A stretch of 64,000 nucleotides of DNA from Burkholderia oklahomensis C6786 (GCF_000959365.1 NZ_CP009556.1:1488001-1552000); one strand, 5' to 3'; counted from the first letter of the stretch, positions 34,305-44,577 are shown. The notes: generated by a model from the sequence alone, not told the origin. Program-made: numbers and translations.

Positions 34305-37300
34305 ATGAAGCGACCCGCGGCGCGCGCGCGGCGCCGTGTCCGGCTCGCCGGGATTGCGGCGATCGCCCATGCTGCCGCGCTCGGCTTGGCGTTCGGCGCG
34401 ACCCAAAGCGCCGTGGCGGCTTCGGCGTCGCAAGCGGCTCCAGCCTCCGTTCCCGCTCCGGCGGCGTCGATATGCGACGCTCCGGTCCAGGCCGTCCCGA
34501 TGACGCAGGCGTCGTCGGTGCGGCTCGCGTCGATCCCGAGAACGTCGTCGGACGCGATGTCGGCGAATGCCGCGTCGATGCGGCAGGATGCACGGCGTCG
34601 ACGCTCGCCGGCGCCCGAGATGCAGGCGAGCGCGGCGGCGTCGCAGCCGCTCGCGCGCGCAGGCTCCGCATCGATGCCGCTTCGCTGGGCCGCGCCGCCG
34701 TATTCGATATCGACGACGCAATCCCCGCAGGCCCGCTTCGTCCCGACGCAGCCGCGCGGCGCGCCCGCGACGCCGCAGCCCGTCGCGACGCCGCACGCGC
34801 CCGGCGCCGAAGCCGCGCGTCAGTTGTACGCGACGGCGCGCATGTGGGCGAACAAGCATCGCGACGACCTCGCGCGCGATGCGCTGCGCAAGGCGCTGCT
34901 GATCGCGCCCGGCGATCCGGTGCTGCTCGCCGGGCAGACGCGGATCCTGCTGCGCGTCGGCGATGCGAACGGCGCGCGCGCCGCGCTCGCGCGCCTGAAG
35001 GCGGCGGCGCCCGGCGCGGTCGCGACGCGCCAGGTCGACGACGAATACCGCGTCGCGACGAGCGGCCGCGAGGAGATGGCGCAGATCCGCCTGCTTGCGC
35101 GCAGCGGGCGCGGCGACGACGCGGCCCGGCGGATCGTCGCGCTGTTTCCGCACGGCGCGCCGGCGGGCTCGCTCGGCGCCGAGTATTACCAGATCGTCGC
35201 GAACGCGCCCGACGGCCGCGCGCGGGCGATCGACGCGCTGCGCCGGACCGTCGCCGCCGATCCGTCGGACGTCGACGCGGCGACCGTCCTCGCGAAGCTG
35301 CTGAACCAGCGCGGCGACACGCGCGCGGAAGCGAACCGGCTCGCGTGGACGCTCGTCGCGCGCCCGGACACGGACCGGCGCGCGGCGCTGTCGCTGTGGC
35401 GCAGCGTGCTGCAATCGGCGGGCCGCGATCTCGCGTATCTCGACGCGTTCCGCGCGTACCTGACATTCGTTCCCGACGACGACGAATTCCGCGGCGACGC
35501 CGCCGCGCTCGAACAGCAGCGCGAAGCGCAACTGCGCCTCGAACGCGATCCGGACTACATCGCGCGGCAACGCGGCCTGCAGGCGCTCGCGCGCGGCGAC
35601 CTCGCGGCCGCCGAGCCGCTGCTCGTGCGCGCCGCGCAGGCGCGCGCGGGCGATCCCGACGCGGTCGGCGGCCTCGGCCTGCTGCGCTTGCGCGAGGGCC
35701 GGCACGACGAAGCGCGCGCGCTGTTCGTGCGCGCGGCCGCGCTCGCGCCGGACAATCGCGCGAAATGGACGAGCCTCGCGGGCACCGCGCGCTTCTGGGG
35801 CACGCTCGCGCAGGGCCGCGCGGCGGCCGCGCAAGGGCGGTCCGACGACGCGGAGCGCGCCGCGCGCGCGGCGCTCGCGCTCGAGCCGGACAGCGCCGAC
35901 GCGAAGCTGCTGCTCGCCGATTCGCTGCTCGCGCGGCGCGACTGGCGCGCGGCGGAGCCGCTGCTGCGCGCGCTGCTTGCCGCGCGCACGCCGAGCGTGT
36001 CGGCCGTGCGCAGCGTGCGCACGCTGTACGAAGAGACCGGCCGCCTCGACGCGTTCGGGCCGCTCATCGACGCGCTGCAAAGCCGCTTCGCCGCGGCCGA
36101 CGATCGCCGGGCGCTCGCGCGGCTGCGCGCCGATCTGCTCGCGCAGCAGGCGGACGCGCTCGCGACGGCGGGCAAGCGCGGGCCGGCCGCGCAGCGCTAC
36201 GAGGCGTCGCTGCGCATCGCGCCCGACGCGCCGTGGACCCGCTTCGCGCTCGCGCGGCTGTATCGCGACATGGGCCTGCCGCAGCTGGGCCGCGCGGTGA
36301 TGGACGACGGGCTGGCCGCGTCGGACGCGGCCGACATGCGCTACGCGGCCGCGTTGTATCGAAACTCGCTCGACGACGTCGCGGGCGCGCAGGCGGTGTT
36401 CGCGGCGATCCCGGACGCGAGCCGCACCGACGGCATGCGCGCGTTCGCGCATAAGCTCGATGCGGAGGCGGCGCTCGCCGACGCGCGCGCCGCGCTCGCG
36501 CGCGACGACCGCGCGGCGGCTGCGGCCGCGCTCGATCGCGCGCGAAGCGCCGCGCCCGACGATCCGGACATGCTCGCGGCCGTCGGCGCGCAGTGGATCG
36601 ACCTCGGCGACCTCGAGCGCGGCCTCGCGCCGCTGCGCGACTGGATCGCCGCGCATCCGCAGCAGGCCGACGCCGACGTCCGGCTGCGCTATGGCGATCT
36701 GCTCGGCGGCGCGCGGCGCGACGACGCGCTGGCCGCGTGGCTCGACGCGCTGCGGCGCGGCTCGCCGCTGAGCGCCGCGCAGACTGCGCGCCTCGAGGAT
36801 CAGGCGCTGCGGCTGATCCTGCGCGAGACCGACGATGCGCTCGAGCGCAACGACTACGCGCACGCGCAGCGCCTGCTCGATCGCGCGAGCCCGGCGGGCC
36901 AGGCCGATCGCCGCTACGCGCTCGAGGTCGCCGAGCTGGCGCGCGCGCAGGGCCGCTACGATGCGGCGCGCGCGGCGCTCGCGCCGCTGCTGGCGCGCAC
37001 CCCCGACGATGCCGGCGCGCAGCTCGCGCTCGCGCGCATCCTCGACGACGACGGCGAGCACGCGCAGGCGCTCGCGCTCGTCCACGACGTGCTCGCGCGC
37101 ACGCCGCCCGACGACGTCGACACGCAACTGTCGGCGGTGCGCCGGCTGACCGCGCTGAGCCGTCCGCGGGAGGCGGCGCGGCTCGCGGACACGCTGCGCG
37201 TCGCGTATCCGGCGCGCGCGGACGTGACGGTCGCGGCCGGGCGGGTCGCGCAGGCGCTCGGCCGCTACGACGACGCGGAATCGCTGTACCGGCAGTCGCT

Positions 37301-38540
37301 CGCGCAGGAGCGCGCGACGGGCGTCGCGCCGCGCCGCGACGGCACGACGCCCGCGCAGGCCGCATGGACCGATCTGCAGCAGCGCCGCGATCCCGAGATC
37401 GAAGCGGGCTGGCTTCCCGCGTACAAGTCCGGCGACGAGGGGATCTCCGCATACCGCGCGCATCAGGCGCCCGTCTATCTGCAACTCCCGTATCGCTACG
37501 ACGGCCACGTCTTCGTCCATCTCGACGCCGTGCGGCTCGACGCCGGCACGCTCGACACGAGCGATCCGCGCGCGTACGCGCTCAACACGTTCGCGACCCA
37601 TCCGGCGCTCGCCGATCCGTCGGCGGCGCCCGGCGGATCGCTGCGCCAGCGCGCGACGGGCGTCGGCGGCGGCGTCGGCTACCGGACCGACGCGTGGCGC
37701 TTCGACGCCGGCACGACGCCGCTCGGCTTTCCGGTGCATTACGTCGTCGTCGGCGTGCGCTATCGATTCGACACGGGCCCGGCGAGCTTCTCGGTCAGTG
37801 CGTCGCGGCGGCCGGAGACGGGCAGCGTGCTGTCGTACGCGGGGCTGCGCGATCCGTGGACGGGCGCGACGTGGGGCGGCGTGAGGCGCGACAGCGTCGA
37901 CCTGCACGCATCCGTCGACATCGGCCGCGTGAACCTGTTCGCCGATCTCGGCGCGGGGCTGCTGACGGGACGCAACGTCGCCGGCAATTCGGCCGTCACG
38001 CTGCGCACGGGGTTCATGGCGCCCGTCTACCGGCGCGCGGACATGCGCGTGAGCGCGGGACTCGTCGGCAACGCGTGGCACTACGCGCAGAACCTGCGCT
38101 TCTACACGTACGGGCAGGGCGGCTACTACAGCCCGCAGCGCTATCTGTCGATCGGCATGCCGATCGAATGGGCGGGGCGGCGCGGCCCGTTCACGTGGGA
38201 CGTGACCGCGACGGCCGGCGTGTCGAATTCGTATGAACGGGATTCGCCGTACTTCCCGAACGGACTGCCGGACTCGACGCTCGTCAAGTCCGCGCAGGCG
38301 CTCGGCAACCCGGTGTTTTCGGGGGGCTCGACGCGCGGCGTGTCGTTCTGGTACGGGTTCACCGGCGTCGCCGAGTATCGCGTGAACGCGCGGCTCGTCG
38401 TCGGCGCGCGGTTCGACATCGATCACGCGCACGACTATGCGCCGAGCTCCGGCCTGGTGTACGTGCGCTATTCGTTCGACGCACGCAAGGACAGCGGCGG
38501 TTTTTCGCCGTCGCCGGTTCGACTCTATTCGAGCTACTGA
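34305..38540 (+). CDS. bcsC: BcsC outer-membrane cellulose export protein
   Basis: A 1411-residue protein with a signal sequence (about 1-39, ending ATQSAVAAS), a low-complexity linker, then a very long TPR solenoid (about 165-1040, with repeats such as AEPLLVRAAQARAGDPDAVG and GLGLLRLREGRHDEARALFV). A carboxy-terminal beta-barrel of the BcsC family follows (SFSVSASRRPETGSVLSYAG through VYVRYSFDARKD). It carries the glucan across the outer membrane. It is longer than E. coli BcsC (about 1150). An in-frame ATG at 34269 overlapping bcsZ is an alternative start; 34305 gives the better signal peptide. Confidence 0.92.
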   Translation: MKRPAARARRRVRLAGIAAIAHAAALGLAFGATQSAVAASASQAAPASVPAPAASICDAPVQAVPMTQASSVRLASIPRTSSDAMSANAASMRQDARRRRSPAPEMQASAAASQPLARAGSASMPLRWAAPPYSISTTQSPQARFVPTQPRGAPATPQPVATPHAPGAEAARQLYATARMWANKHRDDLARDALRKALLIAPGDPVLLAGQTRILLRVGDANGARAALARLKAAAPGAVATRQVDDEYRVATSGREEMAQIRLLARSGRGDDAARRIVALFPHGAPAGSLGAEYYQIVANAPDGRARAIDALRRTVAADPSDVDAATVLAKLLNQRGDTRAEANRLAWTLVARPDTDRRAALSLWRSVLQSAGRDLAYLDAFRAYLTFVPDDDEFRGDAAALEQQREAQLRLERDPDYIARQRGLQALARGDLAAAEPLLVRAAQARAGDPDAVGGLGLLRLREGRHDEARALFVRAAALAPDNRAKWTSLAGTARFWGTLAQGRAAAAQGRSDDAERAARAALALEPDSADAKLLLADSLLARRDWRAAEPLLRALLAARTPSVSAVRSVRTLYEETGRLDAFGPLIDALQSRFAAADDRRALARLRADLLAQQADALATAGKRGPAAQRYEASLRIAPDAPWTRFALARLYRDMGLPQLGRAVMDDGLAASDAADMRYAAALYRNSLDDVAGAQAVFAAIPDASRTDGMRAFAHKLDAEAALADARAALARDDRAAAAAALDRARSAAPDDPDMLAAVGAQWIDLGDLERGLAPLRDWIAAHPQQADADVRLRYGDLLGGARRDDALAAWLDALRRGSPLSAAQTARLEDQALRLILRETDDALERNDYAHAQRLLDRASPAGQADRRYALEVAELARAQGRYDAARAALAPLLARTPDDAGAQLALARILDDDGEHAQALALVHDVLARTPPDDVDTQLSAVRRLTALSRPREAARLADTLRVAYPARADVTVAAGRVAQALGRYDDAESLYRQSLAQERATGVAPRRDGTTPAQAAWTDLQQRRDPEIEAGWLPAYKSGDEGISAYRAHQAPVYLQLPYRYDGHVFVHLDAVRLDAGTLDTSDPRAYALNTFATHPALADPSAAPGGSLRQRATGVGGGVGYRTDAWRFDAGTTPLGFPVHYVVVGVRYRFDTGPASFSVSASRRPETGSVLSYAGLRDPWTGATWGGVRRDSVDLHASVDIGRVNLFADLGAGLLTGRNVAGNSAVTLRTGFMAPVYRRADMRVSAGLVGNAWHYAQNLRFYTYGQGGYYSPQRYLSIGMPIEWAGRRGPFTWDVTATAGVSNSYERDSPYFPNGLPDSTLVKSAQALGNPVFSGGSTRGVSFWYGFTGVAEYRVNARLVVGARFDIDHAHDYAPSSGLVYVRYSFDARKDSGGFSPSPVRLYSSY

Positions 38541-38550
38541 TGGACGCGAC

Positions 38551-41055
38551 ATGAACGACTCACGCGTGAAATCCGATCCGACCTTCATCCGTTCCGAGCG
38601 TGACGCCGCCGAGGCGGGCGCGCTCGGACGCCTGCGCGCGCTGTGGCGCGCATGGTCGCGTGCCGTGACGCCGCGCGACCGCGCGGCGGCGCCGAACCGG
38701 CTCGCGATCGACGCGCTGCCCGACGAGTGGACCGAGCTCGCGCCGGGCGGGCTGTATGCGGTGTACGCGGCGGCGCGCACACCCGCGTGCGATGCGCTGA
38801 TCTGGGAGAGCGTGCGGCATGCGCGCACGCGCGACGTCACGGTCGTGCTCGCGCGCGAGCGCGCGGACGTCGCGGCGCGGCTGCGCGAGATCGGCTTCGG
38901 CGAGGATGTGCATGCCCGGGGCTGGCCGCGCCGGTTGAATGTGCTCGCGATGCCGCCCGATGACACGATCGCGATCGCGAACGCGAACGCGAACGCGGAC
39001 GCGGACGACGCGATGCGGGCGGACTCTGCCGATGTCGCGACCCGCGCCGGGCTCGATGCGCGGGCGGCGCGGCGCGGGGCGGAAGGCGACGCAGGGGCGG
39101 ATGCATCGGGGGCCGGCGCTTCGTCGGGCGTGTCGGTGTCGAGTTCGTCGAGTGTGTCGGATGTGTCGGATGTGCGTGGCGTGCACGTCGTATCGGATGC
39201 TTCGGAAGACAAGGACGCCACGGACGTGTCGGAAGCACCGGACGCATTGAATGCGCAGCAACGCGCCGCGCCGCCGCCGGCCGCGTTCGCGCGCCTCGTC
39301 GGCGGCCTGCGCGCGCTGAAGCGCTACCGTTTTCGCGCGAACGCGCTGTATTTCGTCGAAGGCGCCGAGCGCTGGTTCAGCTGGCACGATCCGGTCGCGC
39401 TGACGCAGGAAGGGCGCGCGCTCGCCGGCTGGTGCCGCGCGCACCGGATCGCGCTCGTGCTGCTGATCGACTCGCAAGCGGCGGACGCGGACGCGAACCG
39501 CGCCGGCGGGGCGCGCGCGATCGCGTCGCGCGCCGCGGTTGCCGTTCGCGACGAGGCCCGCGCCAAGGCCCGCACCGAGGCCCGCACCGAGGCCCGCACC
39601 AAGGACCGCACCAAGGACCGCGCCGCCGCATTCGCCGGCGACGGCGCGCGCTCCGCGCGCGGCGGATTCCACGGCGCATGCGCGGGCGTCGCGCAATTGC
39701 AGCGCACGCACGGCGAGCTGCGCTGGATGGTCGATTTCTGGCGCTCGCGCGGCGCGGTCGCCACGGGCGAGGTTCGCGCGCTGCGCTTCACGGGCGGCGG
39801 CCGGCTGACGGCCGTGCGGGCGGCCGGCGCGCACGCGCTGCGCGGCGATGCGCGGCTCGCGTTCGACGAGGCGCGCGTCGTCGTCTGCCGGCGCGTCGTC
39901 GAGCGCGAATCGTGGGTGCCGGGCGATTGGGACGTCGTCGACGACAACGCCGCGGTGCTCGCCGCCTGCGAAGGCGCGCACGCGGCGACCGCCGTACTCG
40001 CGTTCACCGGCCGCGCGCAGCTCGAAGCATTGTGCTCGGCGATCCATGCGCTGCGCCTGCGGTGCGGCGGCGCGCTGAAGATCGTCGTCGTCGAGCGCGG
40101 CGAGGCGCTGCGTCATCAGTTCGAGCTGCTCGCGCTGAACCTCGGCGCGAATCAGGTCGTCGCGCGCAATCTGCCGTTTTCGCGCGTGCTTGCGGTGCTG
40201 CGCTCGCTGCAGGGGCAGTTGTATGCGCGCCCGGTCGCGGCCGACTATCGGGCCGCGCTCGCCGCGTCGCTCGGCGACACGGTGCTCGGCTACCTGCCCG
40301 TCGCCGCGTTCTGCGCGCATGCACGCGCGGTGCGCGAACGCAGCACGGTGCTCGCGCTGTCGCATACGCTCGTGAAGCTGACGCTGCTGCCGGGCGTGTC
40401 GCATGCGGACGCGCTGCGCGCGTGCGCGTTGCGTCGTGCGGGCGACGTGCTGACCGCCGACGCGCAGCATCTTTACCTGTTCCTGTTCGCGTGCGAGCTC
40501 GCCGATGCGAGCGACGTGCTCGGATACATCTTCAGCGTGCCGGTCGAGCGGATATCGGATCGCGTCGCGCATCTCGCGGAGGAGAGCATCGAGCATGAGC
40601 TGAGCGCGCTCGATGCGGCGAACCGGCGTGCGCCGATCGCCGATTACAGCGATCTCTTTTCGGCGGCGGCCGTCGTGAAGAGCGGGCCCGATGCGCGCAC
40701 CGCGATCGAGCATTCGGTCACGCCTCGCATCGAAATCCCGCCGGACGAACGCATGCCGCGACACGCGCCGGGCACGTCGACGCCAACGAGCGCCCGATCC
40801 GCATCCCATACGCCGCCTCGACGACCGACGCTCCCCGTATCGCCCATATCGCCCATATCGCCCGTCTCGCGCGCACCGACCGAAACGGCGCAGATCGTCG
40901 TGCCGTCATCACCCGTGCCGATCGCTTCGATCGCGACGCCGCGCTCTGCGCATCCGCTTCCGTCGCCCGCCGCCGGAGCGATCGTCCACGCCCGCACCCG
41001 AACCCGCACCGCCACGCGTGATGTGATGCCGCTGCGCATCAAGGAGGCCGAATGA
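38551..41055 (+). CDS. bcsE: BcsE c-di-GMP-binding cellulose regulator
   Basis: An 834-residue protein. Family blocks include LDSRRVVCRRVVERESWVPG-like sequence (RVVVCRRVVERESWVPGDWD), FELLALNLGANQVVARNLPF and, in the GIL domain, RAGD at residues 629-632, which fits the RxGD c-di-GMP motif of BcsE. It would enhance cellulose output when c-di-GMP is high. The protein carries two low-complexity insertions: about 140-235 (Ala/Asn/Asp then Ser/Val/Asp) and about 334-360 (EAR/KDR repeats). The carboxy end (about 735-834) is Pro/Ser/Thr-rich. It begins 10 bases after bcsC and overlaps bcsF by ATGA. Confidence 0.82.
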   Translation: MNDSRVKSDPTFIRSERDAAEAGALGRLRALWRAWSRAVTPRDRAAAPNRLAIDALPDEWTELAPGGLYAVYAAARTPACDALIWESVRHARTRDVTVVLARERADVAARLREIGFGEDVHARGWPRRLNVLAMPPDDTIAIANANANADADDAMRADSADVATRAGLDARAARRGAEGDAGADASGAGASSGVSVSSSSSVSDVSDVRGVHVVSDASEDKDATDVSEAPDALNAQQRAAPPPAAFARLVGGLRALKRYRFRANALYFVEGAERWFSWHDPVALTQEGRALAGWCRAHRIALVLLIDSQAADADANRAGGARAIASRAAVAVRDEARAKARTEARTEARTKDRTKDRAAAFAGDGARSARGGFHGACAGVAQLQRTHGELRWMVDFWRSRGAVATGEVRALRFTGGGRLTAVRAAGAHALRGDARLAFDEARVVVCRRVVERESWVPGDWDVVDDNAAVLAACEGAHAATAVLAFTGRAQLEALCSAIHALRLRCGGALKIVVVERGEALRHQFELLALNLGANQVVARNLPFSRVLAVLRSLQGQLYARPVAADYRAALAASLGDTVLGYLPVAAFCAHARAVRERSTVLALSHTLVKLTLLPGVSHADALRACALRRAGDVLTADAQHLYLFLFACELADASDVLGYIFSVPVERISDRVAHLAEESIEHELSALDAANRRAPIADYSDLFSAAAVVKSGPDARTAIEHSVTPRIEIPPDERMPRHAPGTSTPTSARSASHTPPRRPTLPVSPISPISPVSRAPTETAQIVVPSSPVPIASIATPRSAHPLPSPAAGAIVHARTRTRTATRDVMPLRIKEAE
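38971..39006 (+). repeat. 6-bp coding tandem repeat in bcsE
   Basis: One GCGATC, three GCGAAC and two GCGGAC units encode Ala-Ile, then Ala-Asn three times and Ala-Asp twice. Unit length keeps the frame. Confidence 0.75.
39553..39624 (+). repeat. 12-bp coding tandem repeat in bcsE
   Basis: Six 12-base units with the core (G/A)AGG(C/A)CCGC(A/G)CC encode EARA, KART, EART, EART, KDRT and KDRA, a charged helical stretch. The third and fourth units are identical, which favours recent slippage. Confidence 0.8.
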
Positions 41056-41264
41056 TTTCGCTGATGATCGCCGGCTTCGTCGCCGGCGTCGTGATCGCCG
41101 TTCCGATCTGGCTCGTGACGTCGCGCGCCGGCGCCGGCAAAGGCCTGTCGCTGCCGCGCGATTTCGATCGCCGCGACGCGGTGCGCTGCACGCTCGAGCC
41201 GGTCGCGCTGCACGCGCGACTGCTGCCCGCAGGCGCGGCGCGCAAACGGCGAGGCGCGCAATGA
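41052..41264 (+). CDS. bcsF: BcsF-like small membrane protein
   Basis: A 70-residue protein with one membrane helix (LMIAGFVAGVVIAVPIWLVT) and a short cytoplasmic tail. Position between bcsE and bcsQ, size and single anchor match BcsF, which tethers BcsE to the membrane. Sequence identity to E. coli BcsF is too low for me to rely on motif alone. It overlaps both neighbours by ATGA. Confidence 0.72.
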   Translation: MISLMIAGFVAGVVIAVPIWLVTSRAGAGKGLSLPRDFDRRDAVRCTLEPVALHARLLPAGAARKRRGAQ

Positions 41265-42046
41265 AGACGATCGCCATCGTTTCGACGACGGGCGGCGCGG
41301 GCCGCACGATGCTGACGGCGGCGCTCGCGGTGCTGCTCGCGCGTCGCGGGCGACCGGTCGTCGCGCTCGATTTCGATCCGCAGAACCTGCTCGGCGTGCA
41401 GCTCGGGCTCGACGCGTTCGCGCCGTCGGGCATCGCGCACGCGCTGACGGGCGCGGACGCCGCCTGGCACGCGTACACGTGGCGCAGCGCGGACGGCGTG
41501 CTGTTCGTGCCGTACGGCCACGTCGATCCCGCGCAGGCGCTCGCGTGCGACGGGCGGCTGGCCGCCGAACCCGGATGGCTCGCGCGCTCGCTCGCCGACG
41601 TCGACCTGCCGGCGGACGGCGTGGCGCTGATCGACACCGCGCGCTACCCGTCGCAGCAGGCGGCGCACGCGCTGCGCTGCGCGGACCTCGCGTTGTGCGT
41701 CGTGCCGCCGGATCCCGCCGCATGCGCGACGGCCGCCGCTCGGCTGCCGGAGCTGCGTGCCGCGCATGCCGCCGCGCTGCGCATCGTCGTGAACCGCTTG
41801 AACCCGGCGCGCGACATGCAGCGCGACGTGCTCGCGATGCTGCGCGCCGCGGCGGGGCCGGGCGCCGTGCTCGAGCAGCGCGTCCATCTGGATGCGGCGC
41901 TGCCCGAGGCGCTCGCGCGCGGCACGTGGTTCTTCGACGACGCGCCGCATTCGCAGGCGTCGCATGATCTGCACGGCGTCGCGAACTGGGTCGACGCGTG
42001 GCTCGATGTAGCAGCCGAGCGCGGCGCGGCGGGAACGATCGCATGA
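41261..42046 (+). CDS. bcsQ: BcsQ MinD/ParA-like protein
   Basis: A 261-residue SIMIBI-class protein. The nucleotide loop reads STTGGAGRTMLTAALAVLLA: it lacks the signature lysine of KGGVGKT, like E. coli BcsQ (RGGVGTT). VVALDFDPQNLLGVQLGL, ALIDTARYP and RIVVNRLNPARD are the other family blocks. It takes part in the inner-membrane synthase complex. Coupled by ATGA to bcsF and bcsA. Confidence 0.88.
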   Translation: MKTIAIVSTTGGAGRTMLTAALAVLLARRGRPVVALDFDPQNLLGVQLGLDAFAPSGIAHALTGADAAWHAYTWRSADGVLFVPYGHVDPAQALACDGRLAAEPGWLARSLADVDLPADGVALIDTARYPSQQAAHALRCADLALCVVPPDPAACATAAARLPELRAAHAAALRIVVNRLNPARDMQRDVLAMLRAAAGPGAVLEQRVHLDAALPEALARGTWFFDDAPHSQASHDLHGVANWVDAWLDVAAERGAAGTIA

Positions 42047-44577
42047 AATCGCACGCGACATTCCGCCGGCGGATCGGCGGCGCAGCGGGGCGCGCTCGCG
42101 GCTGGATCGCGCGCGGCCTTGGCGTGCGTGACGAACGCTCGCCGTTCGACTGGCTCGTGCGCGTGTTCTTTCACGCGCCCGCGCCCGGCAAGCGCGACGT
42201 CGTGCGCGACTGGCTGCGCGCGGCGATCCTGTGGGCCGCCGCGCAATGGGGAGTGACGCGGCCGCGTCGCGCGCGCGACTGGCTCTGGCGGGCGTTCGTG
42301 CGCGCGCCGCATGAAGCGCGATCGCGCGCGCGCGATCCGTTCGCATGGATCGACGCGACGCTCGTGCCGGCATATCTGTTCGCGCGACGCGTGCAGCGAC
42401 GCGTCGACGGAGGGCTCGCGCGCCTGCCGTGGCATCGCTGGGGCGAGCGCATCGAGCGCGGCGCCGAGCGTGCCGGCACGCGTCGCTGGCTGCTGCCGGC
42501 AAGCGGCGCGGCGGGCGTCGCGCTGTGGCTCGCGGCCGGCACGTCGCCGCTTGCGCCAGCGGGCCAGTTCACGTTCTTCGCGACGGTCGCCGCGCTCGCG
42601 CTGACGCTGCGCCGCGTGCCGGGCCGTCTGCCGACGCTCGCGCTCGCGACGTTCGCGCTGCTCGCGATGGCGCGCTACATCTGGTGGCGCAGCACCGAGA
42701 CGCTCGATTTCCGCACGCCGGTCGAGGCGTTCGTCGGCTATCTGCTGTACGCGGCCGAGGCATACACGTGGCTCATTCTCGTGCTCGGCTTCGTGCAGAC
42801 CGCATGGCCGCTCGAGCGTCCGGTCGCGCGCCTGCCGGACGATCCGGCCGGGTGGCCGAGCGTCGACGTCTACATTCCGACCTACAACGAGCCGCTCGCC
42901 GTCGTGAAGCCGACGGTGTTCGCCGCGCAAAGCCTCGACTGGCCCGCCGACAAGCTGCGCGTCTATCTGCTCGACGACGGCCGTCGTCCGGAGTTCGAAG
43001 CATTCGCGCGCGACGCGGGCATCGGTTATCTGACGCGCGACGACAACCGGCATGCGAAGGCGGGCAACATCAACAGCGCGCTCGCGCAAACGCGGGGCGA
43101 ATACGTCGCGATCTTCGACTGCGATCACGTGCCGACGCGCTCGTTCCTGCAGACGACGATGGGCGCTTTCCTTCGCGATCCGAAATGCGCGCTCGTGCAG
43201 ACGCCGCATCATTTCTTCTCGCCGGATCCGTTCGAGCGCAACCTCGGCACGTTCCGCCGCGTGCCGAACGAAGGCAGCCTGTTCTACGGACTCGTGCAGG
43301 CGGGCAACGACCTGTGGAACGCGGCGTTCTTCTGCGGCTCGTGCGCGGTGCTCAAGCGCGGCCCGCTCGAAGAGGTGGGCGGCGTCGCGGTCGAGACCGT
43401 CACCGAGGACGCGCACACCGCGCTGAAGCTGCATCGCCGAGGCTATACGAGCGCGTACCTGCCGACCGTGCAGGCCGCCGGCCTCGCGACCGAAAGCCTC
43501 GCGGGCCACATCCGGCAACGCGCGCGCTGGGCGCGCGGCATGGCGCAGATCTTCCGGATCGACAACCCGTTCGTCGGCCGCGGCCTCGGCTTCTTCCAGC
43601 GCGTGTGCTACGGCAATGCGATGCTGCATTTCTTCTACGGCGTTCCGCGGCTCGTGTTCCTGACGATGCCGATCGCGTACCTGTTCTTCCATCTGTATTT
43701 CATCAACGCGTCGGCGCTCGCGCTCGCGAGCTACGTGCTGCCGTACATGGCGCTCGCGCACGTCGCGAACTCGCGGATGCAGGGGCGCTTCCGTCACTCG
43801 TTCTGGGCCGAAGTGTACGAATCGGTGCTCGCGTGGTACATCGCGCTGCCGACGACGATCGCTTTCCTGAGCCCGAAGCACGGCAGGTTCAACGTGACCG
43901 CGAAGGGCGGGCGGATCGACGAAGGCTACGTCGACTGGGCGACGTCGAAGCCGTATCTCGCGCTGTTCGTGCTGAACGTCGCGGCGATCGCCGCGGGCCT
44001 CGTCCGTCTCGTGCTCGGCGGCGGCGACGAGGCGTCGACGATCCTGATGAACGTCACGTGGGCGCTGTACAACCTCGCGATGCTCGGCGCGGCGCTCGCG
44101 GTCGCGCGCGAGGCGAAGCAGGTGCGCGTCACGCACCGGATCGCGATGCGAGTGCCGGCGACGCTGCTCTTCGCCGACGGCACGACGGCCGCATGCCATA
44201 CGAAGGACTACTCGGCGGGCGGTCTCGGCCTCGATGCGGTGCCGGGCGCGCGCCTCGCGCTCGGCGACACGCTCGACGTCTGCGTGAACCGCGGCGACCG
44301 GCCGTTTCATTTCCCGGTGCGCGTGACCCGCGTCGACGAGGCGCATCTCGGCGTGCAGTTCGAGTGTCTGACGCTCGAACAGGAGCGGCAGCTCGTTCAA
44401 TGCACGTTCGGCCGAGCGGATGCGTGGCTCGACTGGCGCGAAACCGGCGCCGACGACGCGCCGTTGCGCGGGCTCAAGGAGGTGTTGTCGATGGGCGCAG
44501 AAGGTTATGCGCGGATGCTGAGGGCCGCGGCGAGCGAGGTGCATGCGATCCGCACGGCCGACCGTACGCGTCATTGA
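42043..44577 (+). CDS. bcsA: BcsA cellulose synthase catalytic subunit
   Basis: An 844-residue membrane glycosyltransferase (GT2) that polymerises UDP-glucose into beta-1,4-glucan and extrudes it. The amino end has a ~150-residue cytoplasmic extension before the first membrane helices, as in E. coli-type BcsA. Catalytic motifs: YIPTYNEP, LLDDGRR, IFDCDH, TVTEDAHTALKLHRRGY and QRARWARGM. The carboxy PilZ domain has RVTHR and DYSAGGLGLD, the c-di-GMP-binding elements that open the gating loop. It overlaps bcsQ by ATGA and is followed by bcsG after 33 bases. Confidence 0.95.
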   Translation: MKSHATFRRRIGGAAGRARGWIARGLGVRDERSPFDWLVRVFFHAPAPGKRDVVRDWLRAAILWAAAQWGVTRPRRARDWLWRAFVRAPHEARSRARDPFAWIDATLVPAYLFARRVQRRVDGGLARLPWHRWGERIERGAERAGTRRWLLPASGAAGVALWLAAGTSPLAPAGQFTFFATVAALALTLRRVPGRLPTLALATFALLAMARYIWWRSTETLDFRTPVEAFVGYLLYAAEAYTWLILVLGFVQTAWPLERPVARLPDDPAGWPSVDVYIPTYNEPLAVVKPTVFAAQSLDWPADKLRVYLLDDGRRPEFEAFARDAGIGYLTRDDNRHAKAGNINSALAQTRGEYVAIFDCDHVPTRSFLQTTMGAFLRDPKCALVQTPHHFFSPDPFERNLGTFRRVPNEGSLFYGLVQAGNDLWNAAFFCGSCAVLKRGPLEEVGGVAVETVTEDAHTALKLHRRGYTSAYLPTVQAAGLATESLAGHIRQRARWARGMAQIFRIDNPFVGRGLGFFQRVCYGNAMLHFFYGVPRLVFLTMPIAYLFFHLYFINASALALASYVLPYMALAHVANSRMQGRFRHSFWAEVYESVLAWYIALPTTIAFLSPKHGRFNVTAKGGRIDEGYVDWATSKPYLALFVLNVAAIAAGLVRLVLGGGDEASTILMNVTWALYNLAMLGAALAVAREAKQVRVTHRIAMRVPATLLFADGTTAACHTKDYSAGGLGLDAVPGARLALGDTLDVCVNRGDRPFHFPVRVTRVDEAHLGVQFECLTLEQERQLVQCTFGRADAWLDWRETGADDAPLRGLKEVLSMGAEGYARMLRAAASEVHAIRTADRTRH

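Noticed and set aside
34233..39221. A minus-strand open frame of more than 1600 codons opposite bcsC and bcsE
   Set aside because: It is arginine/alanine-rich mirror reading of strong plus-strand genes, with no start signal or domain.
39553..39624. CRISPR-like array
   Set aside because: Units are 12 bp with no spacers and encode a charged peptide in frame; it is a coding tandem repeat.
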